A stretch of DNA of 64,000 nt from Flavobacterium branchiicola (GTDB taxonomy: Bacteria; Bacteroidota; Bacteroidia; Flavobacteriales; Flavobacteriaceae). The DNA lies in assembly GCF_018383905.1 (NCBI RefSeq), contig NZ_JAGYWA010000002.1, positions 124,001-188,000 of the forward strand, written 5' to 3'. The translations under genes and the position numbers were made by a program. Within the stretch, counting starts at the first letter, position 1. Each line of letters opens with the position of its first letter. The notes beneath the pieces are model-generated. The model saw nothing but the letters and a program-made list of their open reading frames with translations, ran no database searches and was not told the DNA's origin. Positions 43,583 to 51,997 of this stretch are shown in pieces.

Positions 43583-45661
43583 CTAAAATTTTAAAGTAAA
43601 AAAATCCATTTTTGATGCTCTTCCGTCTTTATAAACAGCCCTGATACCATATTTATAAGTTGTGTTGATTGTAATTGTGGGATCAGACAGAGTTTTAACT
43701 TTTCCCTGTACGACCTGAATTAGTTGTAAAGCATCTTTATCTGAAGCTTTATAAATTTCAAAACTGTCAACCTCAGTATTTGGGTAATCCCATGATAAAT
43801 CAATAGTATTTGTTGTTTTGTTTACCTGAGCAAAAAAGCCTTTTACAGAAGGCATAACAGCATATTTAGGAACAAATAAATGAACCATTGGCGAAGGATT
43901 TGAAACAAGGTTACTTTCATCTTTTGCAAAAATGGCATATTGATACGTATTGCCTTCAAGAGCCGTTTTGTCCTGATAATTTTCTTCTTTATTTTTAGTT
44001 TCAAAAATTAATGTCCAGTCTTTTTGATCATTTTCTTTTCTGTATAATTGATGAATTACGGCATCTTCACTTTGGCTGTTTATCCATTCAAGAAAAATAG
44101 CCCCATCGGTAATTTCATATTTTACAAAAACAGGTGAGGTAGGAGGTATTACATCAGGCTTCTTCAGAATTAACGGATCTGAAAAAGGGGACATATTGTA
44201 ATGATTATCTACAGCAATAACTTTATAATACACTTTACTGTTTAAGCTTTTAAGTATTACTTTATCGTCAAATGTATTAGGCTCGCTAGGGCTTATAGTC
44301 ATCTGACTGTATTCTTCATTAGGGTTATTTGCTTTGTAAATACGATATCCCATCAGGTCTTTTTCTTTATTAGGATCCCATGTTATTTTGACTACTCCTA
44401 AGCTGTCAATAGTACCTTTTAAGCCAATAGGTTTTACAGGTGGAATGGAGTCCACAGGTTGCACAAGCATTGGAAAAGAGGTTCTGCTGTTTCCGTTTTT
44501 TCCAATCGCGGTTAATGTAAAATAATTGGTTGCCGAAAGTTTGTTGTAAACGACATTTCGGGCTTTTGGAGCAATATTTTTAATAACAGTTACATATTTG
44601 TCATCATCCTGGTCAGAACGTCGAAGCTCAAAACCAGTAATTTCATTGTTTCCTTCTTCAGGAAATTCCCAAATTAGATTTACCGTAGTATCATCTTTAA
44701 ATTCTTTAACAGTAAGATGAGGTACAAATTGTAAAATAGATTTTCCTTTTCCGGAAACCACCTGAGAGTAAGGGCCTAATTCTCCAAATGAAGAAATTCC
44801 CTGAATTCGATAGCTATATTGCGTATTATTAGCAATAGAATCTATATAAAAAATTTGACTGTTATTTGGATTTCCCTGACTTAGACTTGTATAAGGTTTG
44901 TCTGTTATTCTCTTAAAATTTACTTTATCACTAGAACGTTCTACATAATAACTTCCATAAGCATGAGCCAGCATTTTAAAATTCCAGCTTAGCATCGTTT
45001 TTTTGTCAGTAAAATTGGCAGTTAAATCAACAGGTTTTGGCAAAGGTTCATATTCTTTTAACCCCACAAATACACCGCCATATGCAATACTCATTTCTGT
45101 TTCTGGAACGTTTGATGAAACTCTGTAAATGTATTTTTCGTTTTGCTTCGGACTCAAATCTTCGAATGCTAAACCTGCTTTTTTTGCAACCTGATAGTCT
45201 TTATCAGCCATATATAAGGCAAACGTAAAGCGTTGTTGGTTCTCTTCAGAAATATTTACAATGGATTGCATATTATCGGCACCCGTTACGGTAAAATCCT
45301 CACCATAAATTGCCTGAGCAACAATAGCTGCATCATCATTAGTTTCTATAATTTTTTCCCAGGCTTCAAGTGGTTCGGGTTGTATTATTTTTGCAAGAAT
45401 GGTTTTCTCCGGATTCTCCAAAGTTTTATTATCTCTTGTTACCGTATATCTTTCTAATGTATAGCCATATTTATTCAGTTTTTTCCAGGCCATTGGGTCA
45501 GTGACTGCCCAACGTAATAAGATTCGATCTTTCTGAACTCTTGATATAACTTGTATTTCTATTTTTTTTTCTGTAGAAACGGGTTCTTTAGAAGTTTTAT
45601 CCTGAGCCTGACAATTACCAATGATTACTAAAAGAAAGGTAATTAAAAATTGAAATTTCAT
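43583..45661 (-). CDS. Secreted protein of six fibronectin type III domains
   Basis: A 692-residue protein with a signal peptide (cleavage near NCQAQ) followed by about six FnIII-like beta sandwiches. Recognisable strand C/F segments include KTMLSWNFKMLAHAYGSYYV, VKITWDPNKEKDLMGYRIYK, IFLEWINSQSEDAVIHQLYR and IDLSWDYPNTEVDSFEIYK. No catalytic motif, no T9SS sorting domain. The cysteine near the signal cleavage site is a poor lipobox. Its start is one base after the stop of the 1630-residue gene, so the two are translationally coupled and their products probably work together. Confidence 0.75.
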   Translation of the reverse strand: MKFQFLITFLLVIIGNCQAQDKTSKEPVSTEKKIEIQVISRVQKDRILLRWAVTDPMAWKKLNKYGYTLERYTVTRDNKTLENPEKTILAKIIQPEPLEAWEKIIETNDDAAIVAQAIYGEDFTVTGADNMQSIVNISEENQQRFTFALYMADKDYQVAKKAGLAFEDLSPKQNEKYIYRVSSNVPETEMSIAYGGVFVGLKEYEPLPKPVDLTANFTDKKTMLSWNFKMLAHAYGSYYVERSSDKVNFKRITDKPYTSLSQGNPNNSQIFYIDSIANNTQYSYRIQGISSFGELGPYSQVVSGKGKSILQFVPHLTVKEFKDDTTVNLIWEFPEEGNNEITGFELRRSDQDDDKYVTVIKNIAPKARNVVYNKLSATNYFTLTAIGKNGNSRTSFPMLVQPVDSIPPVKPIGLKGTIDSLGVVKITWDPNKEKDLMGYRIYKANNPNEEYSQMTISPSEPNTFDDKVILKSLNSKVYYKVIAVDNHYNMSPFSDPLILKKPDVIPPTSPVFVKYEITDGAIFLEWINSQSEDAVIHQLYRKENDQKDWTLIFETKNKEENYQDKTALEGNTYQYAIFAKDESNLVSNPSPMVHLFVPKYAVMPSVKGFFAQVNKTTNTIDLSWDYPNTEVDSFEIYKASDKDALQLIQVVQGKVKTLSDPTITINTTYKYGIRAVYKDGRASKMDFFTLKF

Positions 45662-45662
45662 A

Positions 45663-48600
45663 TTAATTTGTTTTATTGAAAGTAAAAATTGAACTTGTTC
45701 CTGGTTGACCTCCGGGAAGCGTATAATTCAATTTTAAATTGTAATTGCCTTCTTTTATATAAGGAAATATTCCATTAATTATATAGTTATACTTTGTTGC
45801 TATAACTGGATTTACTGTATTTAGATATTTGTTTACCACCTTATATCTTAGATTCACGAAGTCAGTTTTGTAATAAAAAGGAAGATTATATCGATAAGGA
45901 AGGTACTCCTTCAACATAAAACTTGTCGGATTATTGATAATATAATCCTGATACCATGTTAGAATTTCTACTCCTCTTACAGGAGGTATTCCTAATATAT
46001 CGGTGTTTCTGTTAAATGTTAAATCGGCTTCTAAAGGATACCCTTTATAAATTAATGGATAAATTTCATTTTTATAATAATTATCATCTAATACTGCTTC
46101 AGTTTTTACCAATGGTATGTTTAAACTTTTTGCATTACCAATTAATTCTATTTCATCAAAAGGTTCTGTTGCTGTATTAATAGACTGTAAGGCATGTACA
46201 TCTGCATATATAATTTCAACCAATGTTTGTTTTGGTCTTTTTGCAGCCATTTTTTCCTGGAAAGTATTATACTGACTTGTATTGAAATTATATTGTAAAA
46301 GTTCTACACCGTCACCGCCAACAATCGTTTCGGTAAGTTTATTACTTTTTACATCAATATCGGTACCTTCTGCTGATTCTTGTTTTGTATAGCTTTGTGA
46401 TAAATTATTATTGGCATCAGCTTTTGGTTCCAATGTTTTTAAAGTAAGATTATACTTTTTCACATTTTGTAAAACAGGGAAGTCGGTACTCACTTTTTTC
46501 TGCGAAGAATCGTAAGTTATTACACTTTCACTTGTTTTGTTTCCGGTTGTATAGAATGCTTTTTGTGATTGACCAGGTTTTAAATCAAATAAATAAGTCT
46601 GTCCTATCTTTAAAACGATATAAGCTTTCTTACTTTCATTAGGATACACATAATTCTGATCAAAAACAGGATAACAATAAGCAATATTGGTTACAGGAAT
46701 GTTATTTGGTGCAGTGCCAGTTGTAAACTTTCTGGTTTCACTTTCCATTGCAATTTGCCCTTGATCGTATACTGTGTTCCAGGTGCCATTTACGCTTTCC
46801 TGAAAACTCACTTTAACATTTAGTACTAAATCAGAATTTTGAGGTAATATTTCAAAAGAGTTAAAACTCACTAAATCATTAGTTTGATTCCATGTTAATG
46901 ATCCTATAACCGGAACACCATCTTTTTTAATAGTATATTCTTCTAGTTTTAAGCGATATGTTCTTACTCCTTTATCATCTTCAATAACAAAATTTTTATT
47001 TACAGGCATATTAAAACCTACTTGCGGAACAGTAAAAACATTTACATCTTTTGTACCCTCTGCAGGTGTAATATCGGCAATTGCTTTTAAACCTTCCAGC
47101 GGATTATTAGTTGTAAATTCACATTGGCTACCAAATTCGAGTTTAAATCTAAAACTTCCTTTTACAGCACCACCTAATAAATCAAAGTAGCCGCCCATAT
47201 AACCACGAATCCATGCAGGATTTGGTAATTTTGCTTGTAGTAAGACTGCACCACCGCCTTTTATAATTGATATTTTCTTTCTAATAAAGAATAGTTTTAT
47301 ATTGATTCCAAGTTCTCCCTGAAGATAGGCATAGGACTGACCGTTGGCATACCAACCGTTAATACCAATTTGCCCGGATCCTTTACATTGAGCTTCTCCA
47401 TAATCTTTTACCATAATATCAAATCCAAATCCGGCTTGAAAATTGGCATAAAACATCAAAAAGCTTAGATCTCCCGTTTTGATGCTAAAATCGGAACCAA
47501 AAGCAAAACCTTTACCAGAAGCAACACTGTTTTCATCTCTCATATAATCCAGAGTTGCAACATCTACACCTAATAATTTGGCAACAATATCTGGTGGAGG
47601 CGGACTTGCAGGGATATCGTCTCCAATCATAAAGTAGCCTCCGGTTTCAACTTCTATCGAACCAAGAGCCATTTTTAATCCTAATCTGTCAGTCGGTGTA
47701 CCCATACGGATATACCATTTATCCGGAGCAAAATGTAAAACTGCCCAACCCGCTCTGCCCTGAGAGGCACGACCTTTTATTAAACCTCCGGCAACATCTA
47801 CATACAAATCAAATGTGCCATGAAGCGTTTTTGAAGTAAAGTCATATTCAATAGCCGCGTAGGCATTAAGTCCGGCCTGACCCACTACGGCATCAGGATA
47901 AACTTGTTTTGAGGCTTCGGTTAAGTTACTTTCTTTAAGCGCATCCAAAGCCGCTTTAGTAAAAGTGCCTTCTTTTTCTACCACTACTTGTAATTTCTCT
48001 TTCAATGAGTTTATAGGTACCGGGAATCCAAAATCCTTCATAACATGGCCTTCTCCGTAAATGCTGATTCTATTGATTCCTCCGTTATCATTAAATGCAA
48101 TTTCGAAACCGGCACCACCCCAAAATGCATCCGGTCTTGCTGCATTGGCAAAGTGAATCATGGCCTTTATACCTAACGATGATGGTTCATCTGGTACATA
48201 CTTAACTCCCGATGCTGTAAAACTGGAGCTAAAGCCCTCTTTTTTCATGTTGTAATAGGCACCACCACCAAAACCTTTAATTACAAAGGCACCAAACGGA
48301 ATGTTCAGACCATCGGCCATGGCATCTACATACCAATATCTGAAAGAATCTTTTCTTCCAAAAATAGCACTAGCCTCAACTTTTATTCCTCCTTTAAATT
48401 CAGCCTTTAAATTTCCTTTAAAGCCTTTACCATAAACGGGATCATCATCCATGATGATTATACTTCCTGCAAATTTGGCCCCGCCTATATCGGCGGCTAA
48501 ATCAATTCTTTCAAATTTTACATGATCAAATTTCCATTTTTGAATACCATCTGCTTCATTAAATTTTCCGACAAGATCAAATTTGGTTCTTCCACTAAAC

Positions 48601-50555
48601 TGATCTTTCATTAAATTAACAGATAAATCAACTCTTAAAGTTGCCGAATTATCATCTGCTATTAAAGCAATTTCATGTATAGTAATGGGGAAATTTGCTA
48701 CTTTAGAAGAAGAAGGGTCCTCATCATAATTGTTTTTATAACCAAAATAATCGGTCTTAATGACAGGAGTGACCGTTTGTAATTGAAGGTTTTGGAAAGT
48801 TATCCCTTCAAATAAAACAATTTTTTTAGATTCATCAACTTCACCAGCCTCTTCCTTTCTTTTAGCTTCTTCTTCTTCAGCTTTTTTCTTAGCATCTGCT
48901 TCTTTTTGCTTTTCAGCTTTAAGAACTTCGCTAGTAGAAAAAACACCATTTTTTAGTGAACCATCAACATCGGTTACTAAATAGGTTTTAGGAGTTCTGT
49001 TTAGAGCCTGTTCTTCTGCAGCTTCATCTGCTTTTTGGTCAACTTCACTTTTTTCTACAATCGCAGTCTTTAAGGTAAGGTTACCATTCAATAGTGCTTT
49101 AGGCAAAAATTTACCTTCTTTTACTTTTAATTCAATGTAAGAACCTTTCTCTATATTAGCAGTCGCTTTAAATGCCGAAAAACAAATGTTTTTGGCAACC
49201 TCAGCTTTTAAAAGGTATTCATTATCAACAGGATTAATAATCGCAGTATAGGCAAGCGCAACGGTAGAACCTTTTTTGCAATTTCCTGCATTACTGGTTA
49301 AAGGAAGAACAAGCGATCCTCCAAAACCTCCCGAAACTAAGTTATTTGCTGTAAAGCCCAGAATAATACTGTCTAGAGAAAAAGACCATCCATTGGCTGA
49401 TCCCTGACTAAGACTAATGATATTAGTAGCAGAAAAAATACCGGAAACTCCCATTCCGTCAATTAATAAATCCTTTCCGGAAAAGACTATTCTTTTTTGT
49501 TCCTTTCTAATTTTAAATTCTTCGGGTAGTGTGATTTCGACAGTAGAAGCATAAAAACCTCTCCACAAAGATTCATTTCCGGGAATCAAATAATTCTTCT
49601 GGTAATTAGCAGGCCAAACTGTCTTTTCAGGATTTCTAAGATCACTAAGATCCATTTTTGCATTTTTTACCTGAAAACAAAATGCAGGGAAATTGGTTAT
49701 TTGAAATTTTGGAATTGACAAATCTATTAAGATATCATTCCAGTTTGATGCTGTAGTTTTAAAACTCGATGTTACTTTTGCTTTAAGATCTTTACTGGCA
49801 ACATTATTATTGTCAACAGGAACAATCATGCTTCTTGAAAACTCGACATCTGCCGAAATTCCAAGTTGCTTAAAACCGTTACAATCGATAGTCACAAATG
49901 TTTTGTTATCAACTTTTCCGGTAGCCATATTCATTCCACCTTTCAAGACCAATATTGCTTTACTGCCTAGAATAGGAACGGCAAAATCACCAAGCAAAAC
50001 CAAATTGGTATCACCAACTAAGCCTCCTTTATGAGAAAGTCTAATATTATTAGCGCCGAAAAAAAGTTGTCGGGCTTTTCCATTAGAATCAATCTGTGGC
50101 AGAATAATCCTGACAAAAGCAGTTAATTCTGTATATTCGGGAGTAAACTTGGCACCGCTTAAACCTAACATATACTGGACTCCACCAATGGTCTTTTTTA
50201 TACCCAAAGGTAACATTGACAGTTTTTTTGGATCGAGAAAATCAGTAAGATTACCGTTTTTATCAATTTCCGCAAAAGTAGCCTGTGCCTTTTTTAAATC
50301 TTCATTTGTCTCTTCAGAAACTGTAAAGCGTTTAGTAAGGTAAGCATCTGTAAATTCGCTTTCTCGATTTTGATTGTAATAAGTAGAAGTACTTGGAAAT
50401 ATTGGTGCCTTATTATCTAAAATATTTTTAGTTATAATATTTTTTTTCGGGCTACTTGTAGTATCGATGTAAGTACCTGCAGTACTATTAAAACTTACAA
50501 GAAATAAAACTAAACATAATAAGAAAGAAGGTAACTTCGAAGTAATTTTTTTCAA
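45663..50555 (-). CDS. Giant secreted beta-rich protein of unknown function (TTG start), first gene of the toxin operon
   Basis: A 1630-residue protein with a signal peptide (ITSKLPSFLLCLVLFLVSFN, cleavage after STAG). The start is TTG at 50555; an in-frame stop lies two codons upstream and no ATG is near, so TTG is the true start. The body is long repetitive beta structure rich in Gly, with segments such as GFGGGAYYNM and GGYFMIGDD. A Lys/Glu-rich helical segment is near 542-575, and Ig-like domains follow after about 1160 (ITPAEGTKDVNVFTVPQVGF). I do not recognise the family. It may be a surface scaffold or an envelope-spanning element for the downstream toxin. Confidence 0.7.
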   Translation of the reverse strand: MKKITSKLPSFLLCLVLFLVSFNSTAGTYIDTTSSPKKNIITKNILDNKAPIFPSTSTYYNQNRESEFTDAYLTKRFTVSEETNEDLKKAQATFAEIDKNGNLTDFLDPKKLSMLPLGIKKTIGGVQYMLGLSGAKFTPEYTELTAFVRIILPQIDSNGKARQLFFGANNIRLSHKGGLVGDTNLVLLGDFAVPILGSKAILVLKGGMNMATGKVDNKTFVTIDCNGFKQLGISADVEFSRSMIVPVDNNNVASKDLKAKVTSSFKTTASNWNDILIDLSIPKFQITNFPAFCFQVKNAKMDLSDLRNPEKTVWPANYQKNYLIPGNESLWRGFYASTVEITLPEEFKIRKEQKRIVFSGKDLLIDGMGVSGIFSATNIISLSQGSANGWSFSLDSIILGFTANNLVSGGFGGSLVLPLTSNAGNCKKGSTVALAYTAIINPVDNEYLLKAEVAKNICFSAFKATANIEKGSYIELKVKEGKFLPKALLNGNLTLKTAIVEKSEVDQKADEAAEEQALNRTPKTYLVTDVDGSLKNGVFSTSEVLKAEKQKEADAKKKAEEEEAKRKEEAGEVDESKKIVLFEGITFQNLQLQTVTPVIKTDYFGYKNNYDEDPSSSKVANFPITIHEIALIADDNSATLRVDLSVNLMKDQFSGRTKFDLVGKFNEADGIQKWKFDHVKFERIDLAADIGGAKFAGSIIIMDDDPVYGKGFKGNLKAEFKGGIKVEASAIFGRKDSFRYWYVDAMADGLNIPFGAFVIKGFGGGAYYNMKKEGFSSSFTASGVKYVPDEPSSLGIKAMIHFANAARPDAFWGGAGFEIAFNDNGGINRISIYGEGHVMKDFGFPVPINSLKEKLQVVVEKEGTFTKAALDALKESNLTEASKQVYPDAVVGQAGLNAYAAIEYDFTSKTLHGTFDLYVDVAGGLIKGRASQGRAGWAVLHFAPDKWYIRMGTPTDRLGLKMALGSIEVETGGYFMIGDDIPASPPPPDIVAKLLGVDVATLDYMRDENSVASGKGFAFGSDFSIKTGDLSFLMFYANFQAGFGFDIMVKDYGEAQCKGSGQIGINGWYANGQSYAYLQGELGINIKLFFIRKKISIIKGGGAVLLQAKLPNPAWIRGYMGGYFDLLGGAVKGSFRFKLEFGSQCEFTTNNPLEGLKAIADITPAEGTKDVNVFTVPQVGFNMPVNKNFVIEDDKGVRTYRLKLEEYTIKKDGVPVIGSLTWNQTNDLVSFNSFEILPQNSDLVLNVKVSFQESVNGTWNTVYDQGQIAMESETRKFTTGTAPNNIPVTNIAYCYPVFDQNYVYPNESKKAYIVLKIGQTYLFDLKPGQSQKAFYTTGNKTSESVITYDSSQKKVSTDFPVLQNVKKYNLTLKTLEPKADANNNLSQSYTKQESAEGTDIDVKSNKLTETIVGGDGVELLQYNFNTSQYNTFQEKMAAKRPKQTLVEIIYADVHALQSINTATEPFDEIELIGNAKSLNIPLVKTEAVLDDNYYKNEIYPLIYKGYPLEADLTFNRNTDILGIPPVRGVEILTWYQDYIINNPTSFMLKEYLPYRYNLPFYYKTDFVNLRYKVVNKYLNTVNPVIATKYNYIINGIFPYIKEGNYNLKLNYTLPGGQPGTSSIFTFNKTN

Positions 50556-50685
50556 TTTTTAGTAGGTTTGGTTATATGTTAGGGCAAATTTGGGCTGTTT
50601 AACAAATAATTGGTTATAAGATAATTATAAATTACATGTAGTAATTTTATTATAAAAAACCAAATATTACTTGTTAAAATTTTGC

Positions 50686-50693
50686 CAAATCTA
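50686..50693 (-). promoter_or_regulatory. Possible -10 element of the toxin operon
   Basis: On the minus strand TAGATTTG matches TAnnTTTG, giving a leader of about 125 bases before the TTG start at 50555. No convincing -33 element was seen. Confidence 0.35.
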
Positions 50694-50742
50694 AATATTT
50701 TGAAGTTCATTTCTTTACGGGATTCCACATTTTGGCAAAAAA

Positions 50743-50766
50743 AAACTTCAGAGCGCTCTGAAGTTT
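50743..50766 (-). terminator. Perfect 24-base palindrome, probable terminator
   Basis: Arms AAACTTCAGAGC and GCTCTGAAGTTT pair perfectly. On the minus strand a run of nine T overlaps the end. It lies downstream of the small peptide gene and upstream of the toxin operon, insulating the latter. Confidence 0.7.
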
Positions 50767-50814
50767 AAATTATTTATACGATTTGAAAGAAAGAAAAACT
50801 GATTTGTAAGATGC

Positions 50815-50846
50815 AAAAAAAAAAGCCTCCTGAATTTCAGAAGGCT
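50815..50846 (-). terminator. Terminator of the 25-residue peptide gene
   Basis: The stem AGCCTTCTGAAA/TTCAGGAGGCT (minus strand) is followed by a run of ten T. The stop codon of the peptide gene is five bases before it. The stem sequence matches the hairpin next to the related lipoprotein gene at 23322. Confidence 0.8.
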
Positions 50847-50850
50847 CTGT

Positions 50851-50928
50851 TTAGCTTATTACGCTGATAACAATAAATAAAATTACCAGAGCAATAACAG
50901 CAAATTTCATAAATTTTGACGATTGCAT
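50851..50928 (-). CDS. 25-residue hydrophobic membrane peptide
   Basis: The ATG at 50928 opens 25 codons ending in TAA. The product starts MQSSKFMKFAVIALVILFIV and is a single membrane helix with a short basic N terminus. It parallels the first 25 residues of the small lipoprotein at 23322-23531 (MQTSKYTKIAVVVLVLLFLI) almost position by position, and both genes are followed or flanked by the same GCCTTCTGA hairpin. The related N terminus and dedicated terminator argue that it is a real gene, although it is too short for usual gene callers. Confidence 0.6.
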   Translation of the reverse strand: MQSSKFMKFAVIALVILFIVISVIS

Positions 50929-51012
50929 AAATGAAGATTTAAATTAATTTATTTCTGATGTCGGCAAATATAATTTTTTATCTGAACTTAAAAACTAAAA
51001 GTAAGTTAAAAC

Positions 51013-51040
51013 AAAAAAGCCCTGAAAAATTCAGAGCTTT
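51013..51040 (-). terminator. Rho-independent terminator of yebC
   Basis: On the minus strand AAAGCTCTGAA pairs with TTCAGGGCTTT, with one mismatch, and is followed by six T. It lies 24 bases beyond the yebC stop. Confidence 0.75.
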
Positions 51041-51063
51041 TGTATATTCTTTAAAAAAAAAGA

Positions 51064-51777
51064 TTATTCTTCTTTCATAGTATGATAAACGTTCATAACG
51101 TCATCATCCTCTTCGATTTTTTCTATTAGTTTTTCAACGTCAGCGATTTGTGCTTCAGTCAATTCTTTTGTGATTTGAGGAATACGCTCAAAACCAGAAG
51201 ATAAAATTTCAAGACCTCTGTTTTCTAATTCTTTTTGCAAAGCACCAAAACTTCCAAAAGGAGCGTAGATTAAGATTCCGTCTTCATCTTCAAAAACCTC
51301 TTCGGCACCAAAATCAATTAGTTCAAGTTCTAATTCTTCCGGATCAAGATTTCCTTTTGCAATTCTAAAGTTACAAGTGTGGTCAAACATAAATTCAACA
51401 GAACCCTGAGTTCCCATTGTACCGTTGCATTTATTAAAATAACTACGAATGTTTGCTACCGTTCTGTTGTTATTATCAGAAGCAGTTTCAATCAGGATTG
51501 CGATTCCGTGAGGTGCATATCCTTCAAACAAAATTTCTTTATAGTTGGCAGTATCTTTATTGCTCGCATTTTTTATCGCGCGCTCCACATTGTCCTTAGG
51601 CATGTTGGCCGCTTTCGCATTTTGTATAACAGCTCTTAATCTAGAATTGGCGTCAGGGTTAGGGCCGCCTTCTTTAACAGCCATAACGATGTCTTTACCA
51701 ATTCTGGTAAATGTTTTGGCCATTGCAGACCAACGTTTCATTTTTCTTCCTTTTCTAAATTCGAACGCTCTTCCCAT
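51064..51777 (-). CDS. yebC: YebC/PmpR family protein
   Basis: A 237-residue YebC/TACO1-family protein (GRAFEFRKGRKMKRWSAMAKTFTRIGKDI start region, GPNPDANSRLRAVIQNAKAANMPKDNVERAIK). Family members act as transcriptional regulators, or, as shown for several, assist ribosomes at proline stretches. The C-terminal acidic segment is usual. It has its own promoter and terminator. Confidence 0.93.
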   Translation of the reverse strand: MGRAFEFRKGRKMKRWSAMAKTFTRIGKDIVMAVKEGGPNPDANSRLRAVIQNAKAANMPKDNVERAIKNASNKDTANYKEILFEGYAPHGIAILIETASDNNNRTVANIRSYFNKCNGTMGTQGSVEFMFDHTCNFRIAKGNLDPEELELELIDFGAEEVFEDEDGILIYAPFGSFGALQKELENRGLEILSSGFERIPQITKELTEAQIADVEKLIEKIEEDDDVMNVYHTMKEE

Positions 51778-51800
51778 TTCTAATTTTTAGTTTTGTGATG

Positions 51801-51832
51801 CAAAAATACAGTTATTCCTTATTTCTCCAAAA
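51801..51832 (-). promoter_or_regulatory. yebC promoter, full Bacteroidetes consensus
   Basis: On the minus strand TTTTG (51832-51828), 19 bases of spacer and TATTTTTG (51808-51801) match the TTTG-N19-TAnnTTTG consensus. It is the clearest constitutive-type promoter in the window, and a useful contrast to the ccoS and hemN promoters, which lack the -33 part. Confidence 0.65.
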
Positions 51833-51873
51833 TCAATCGTATTCTTTTTTTATGGAATGTTGTGGAGCTGCAA

Positions 51874-51976
51874 GTTTCAGGTTTCAGGTTTCAAGTTTGC
51901 TGCGTTGTGTAATTGATGAAGTTTTTCAGACCAATTTTTTTTCAAAGTGAGTAACGTGAAACCTGAAACCTGAAAC
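51874..51976. repeat. Inverted-repeat element (GTTTCAGG units)
   Basis: Three GTTTCAGGTTTCAGGTTTCA-type units (51874-51896) face inverted units TGAAACCTGAAACCTGAAAC (51957-51976). The central part is unique. It lies between yebC (promoter side) and the S41 protease stop, and resembles a partial copy near 14380-14410. Confidence 0.65.
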
Positions 51977-51997
51977 GAATAAAACAAAAAGAAACTC

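Noticed and set aside
23784..50555. Prophage, contractile injection system or type VI secretion cluster
   Set aside because: No tail tube, sheath, baseplate, VgrG, ATPase or integrase-like product is present; all large products carry signal peptides and beta-rich surface domains.
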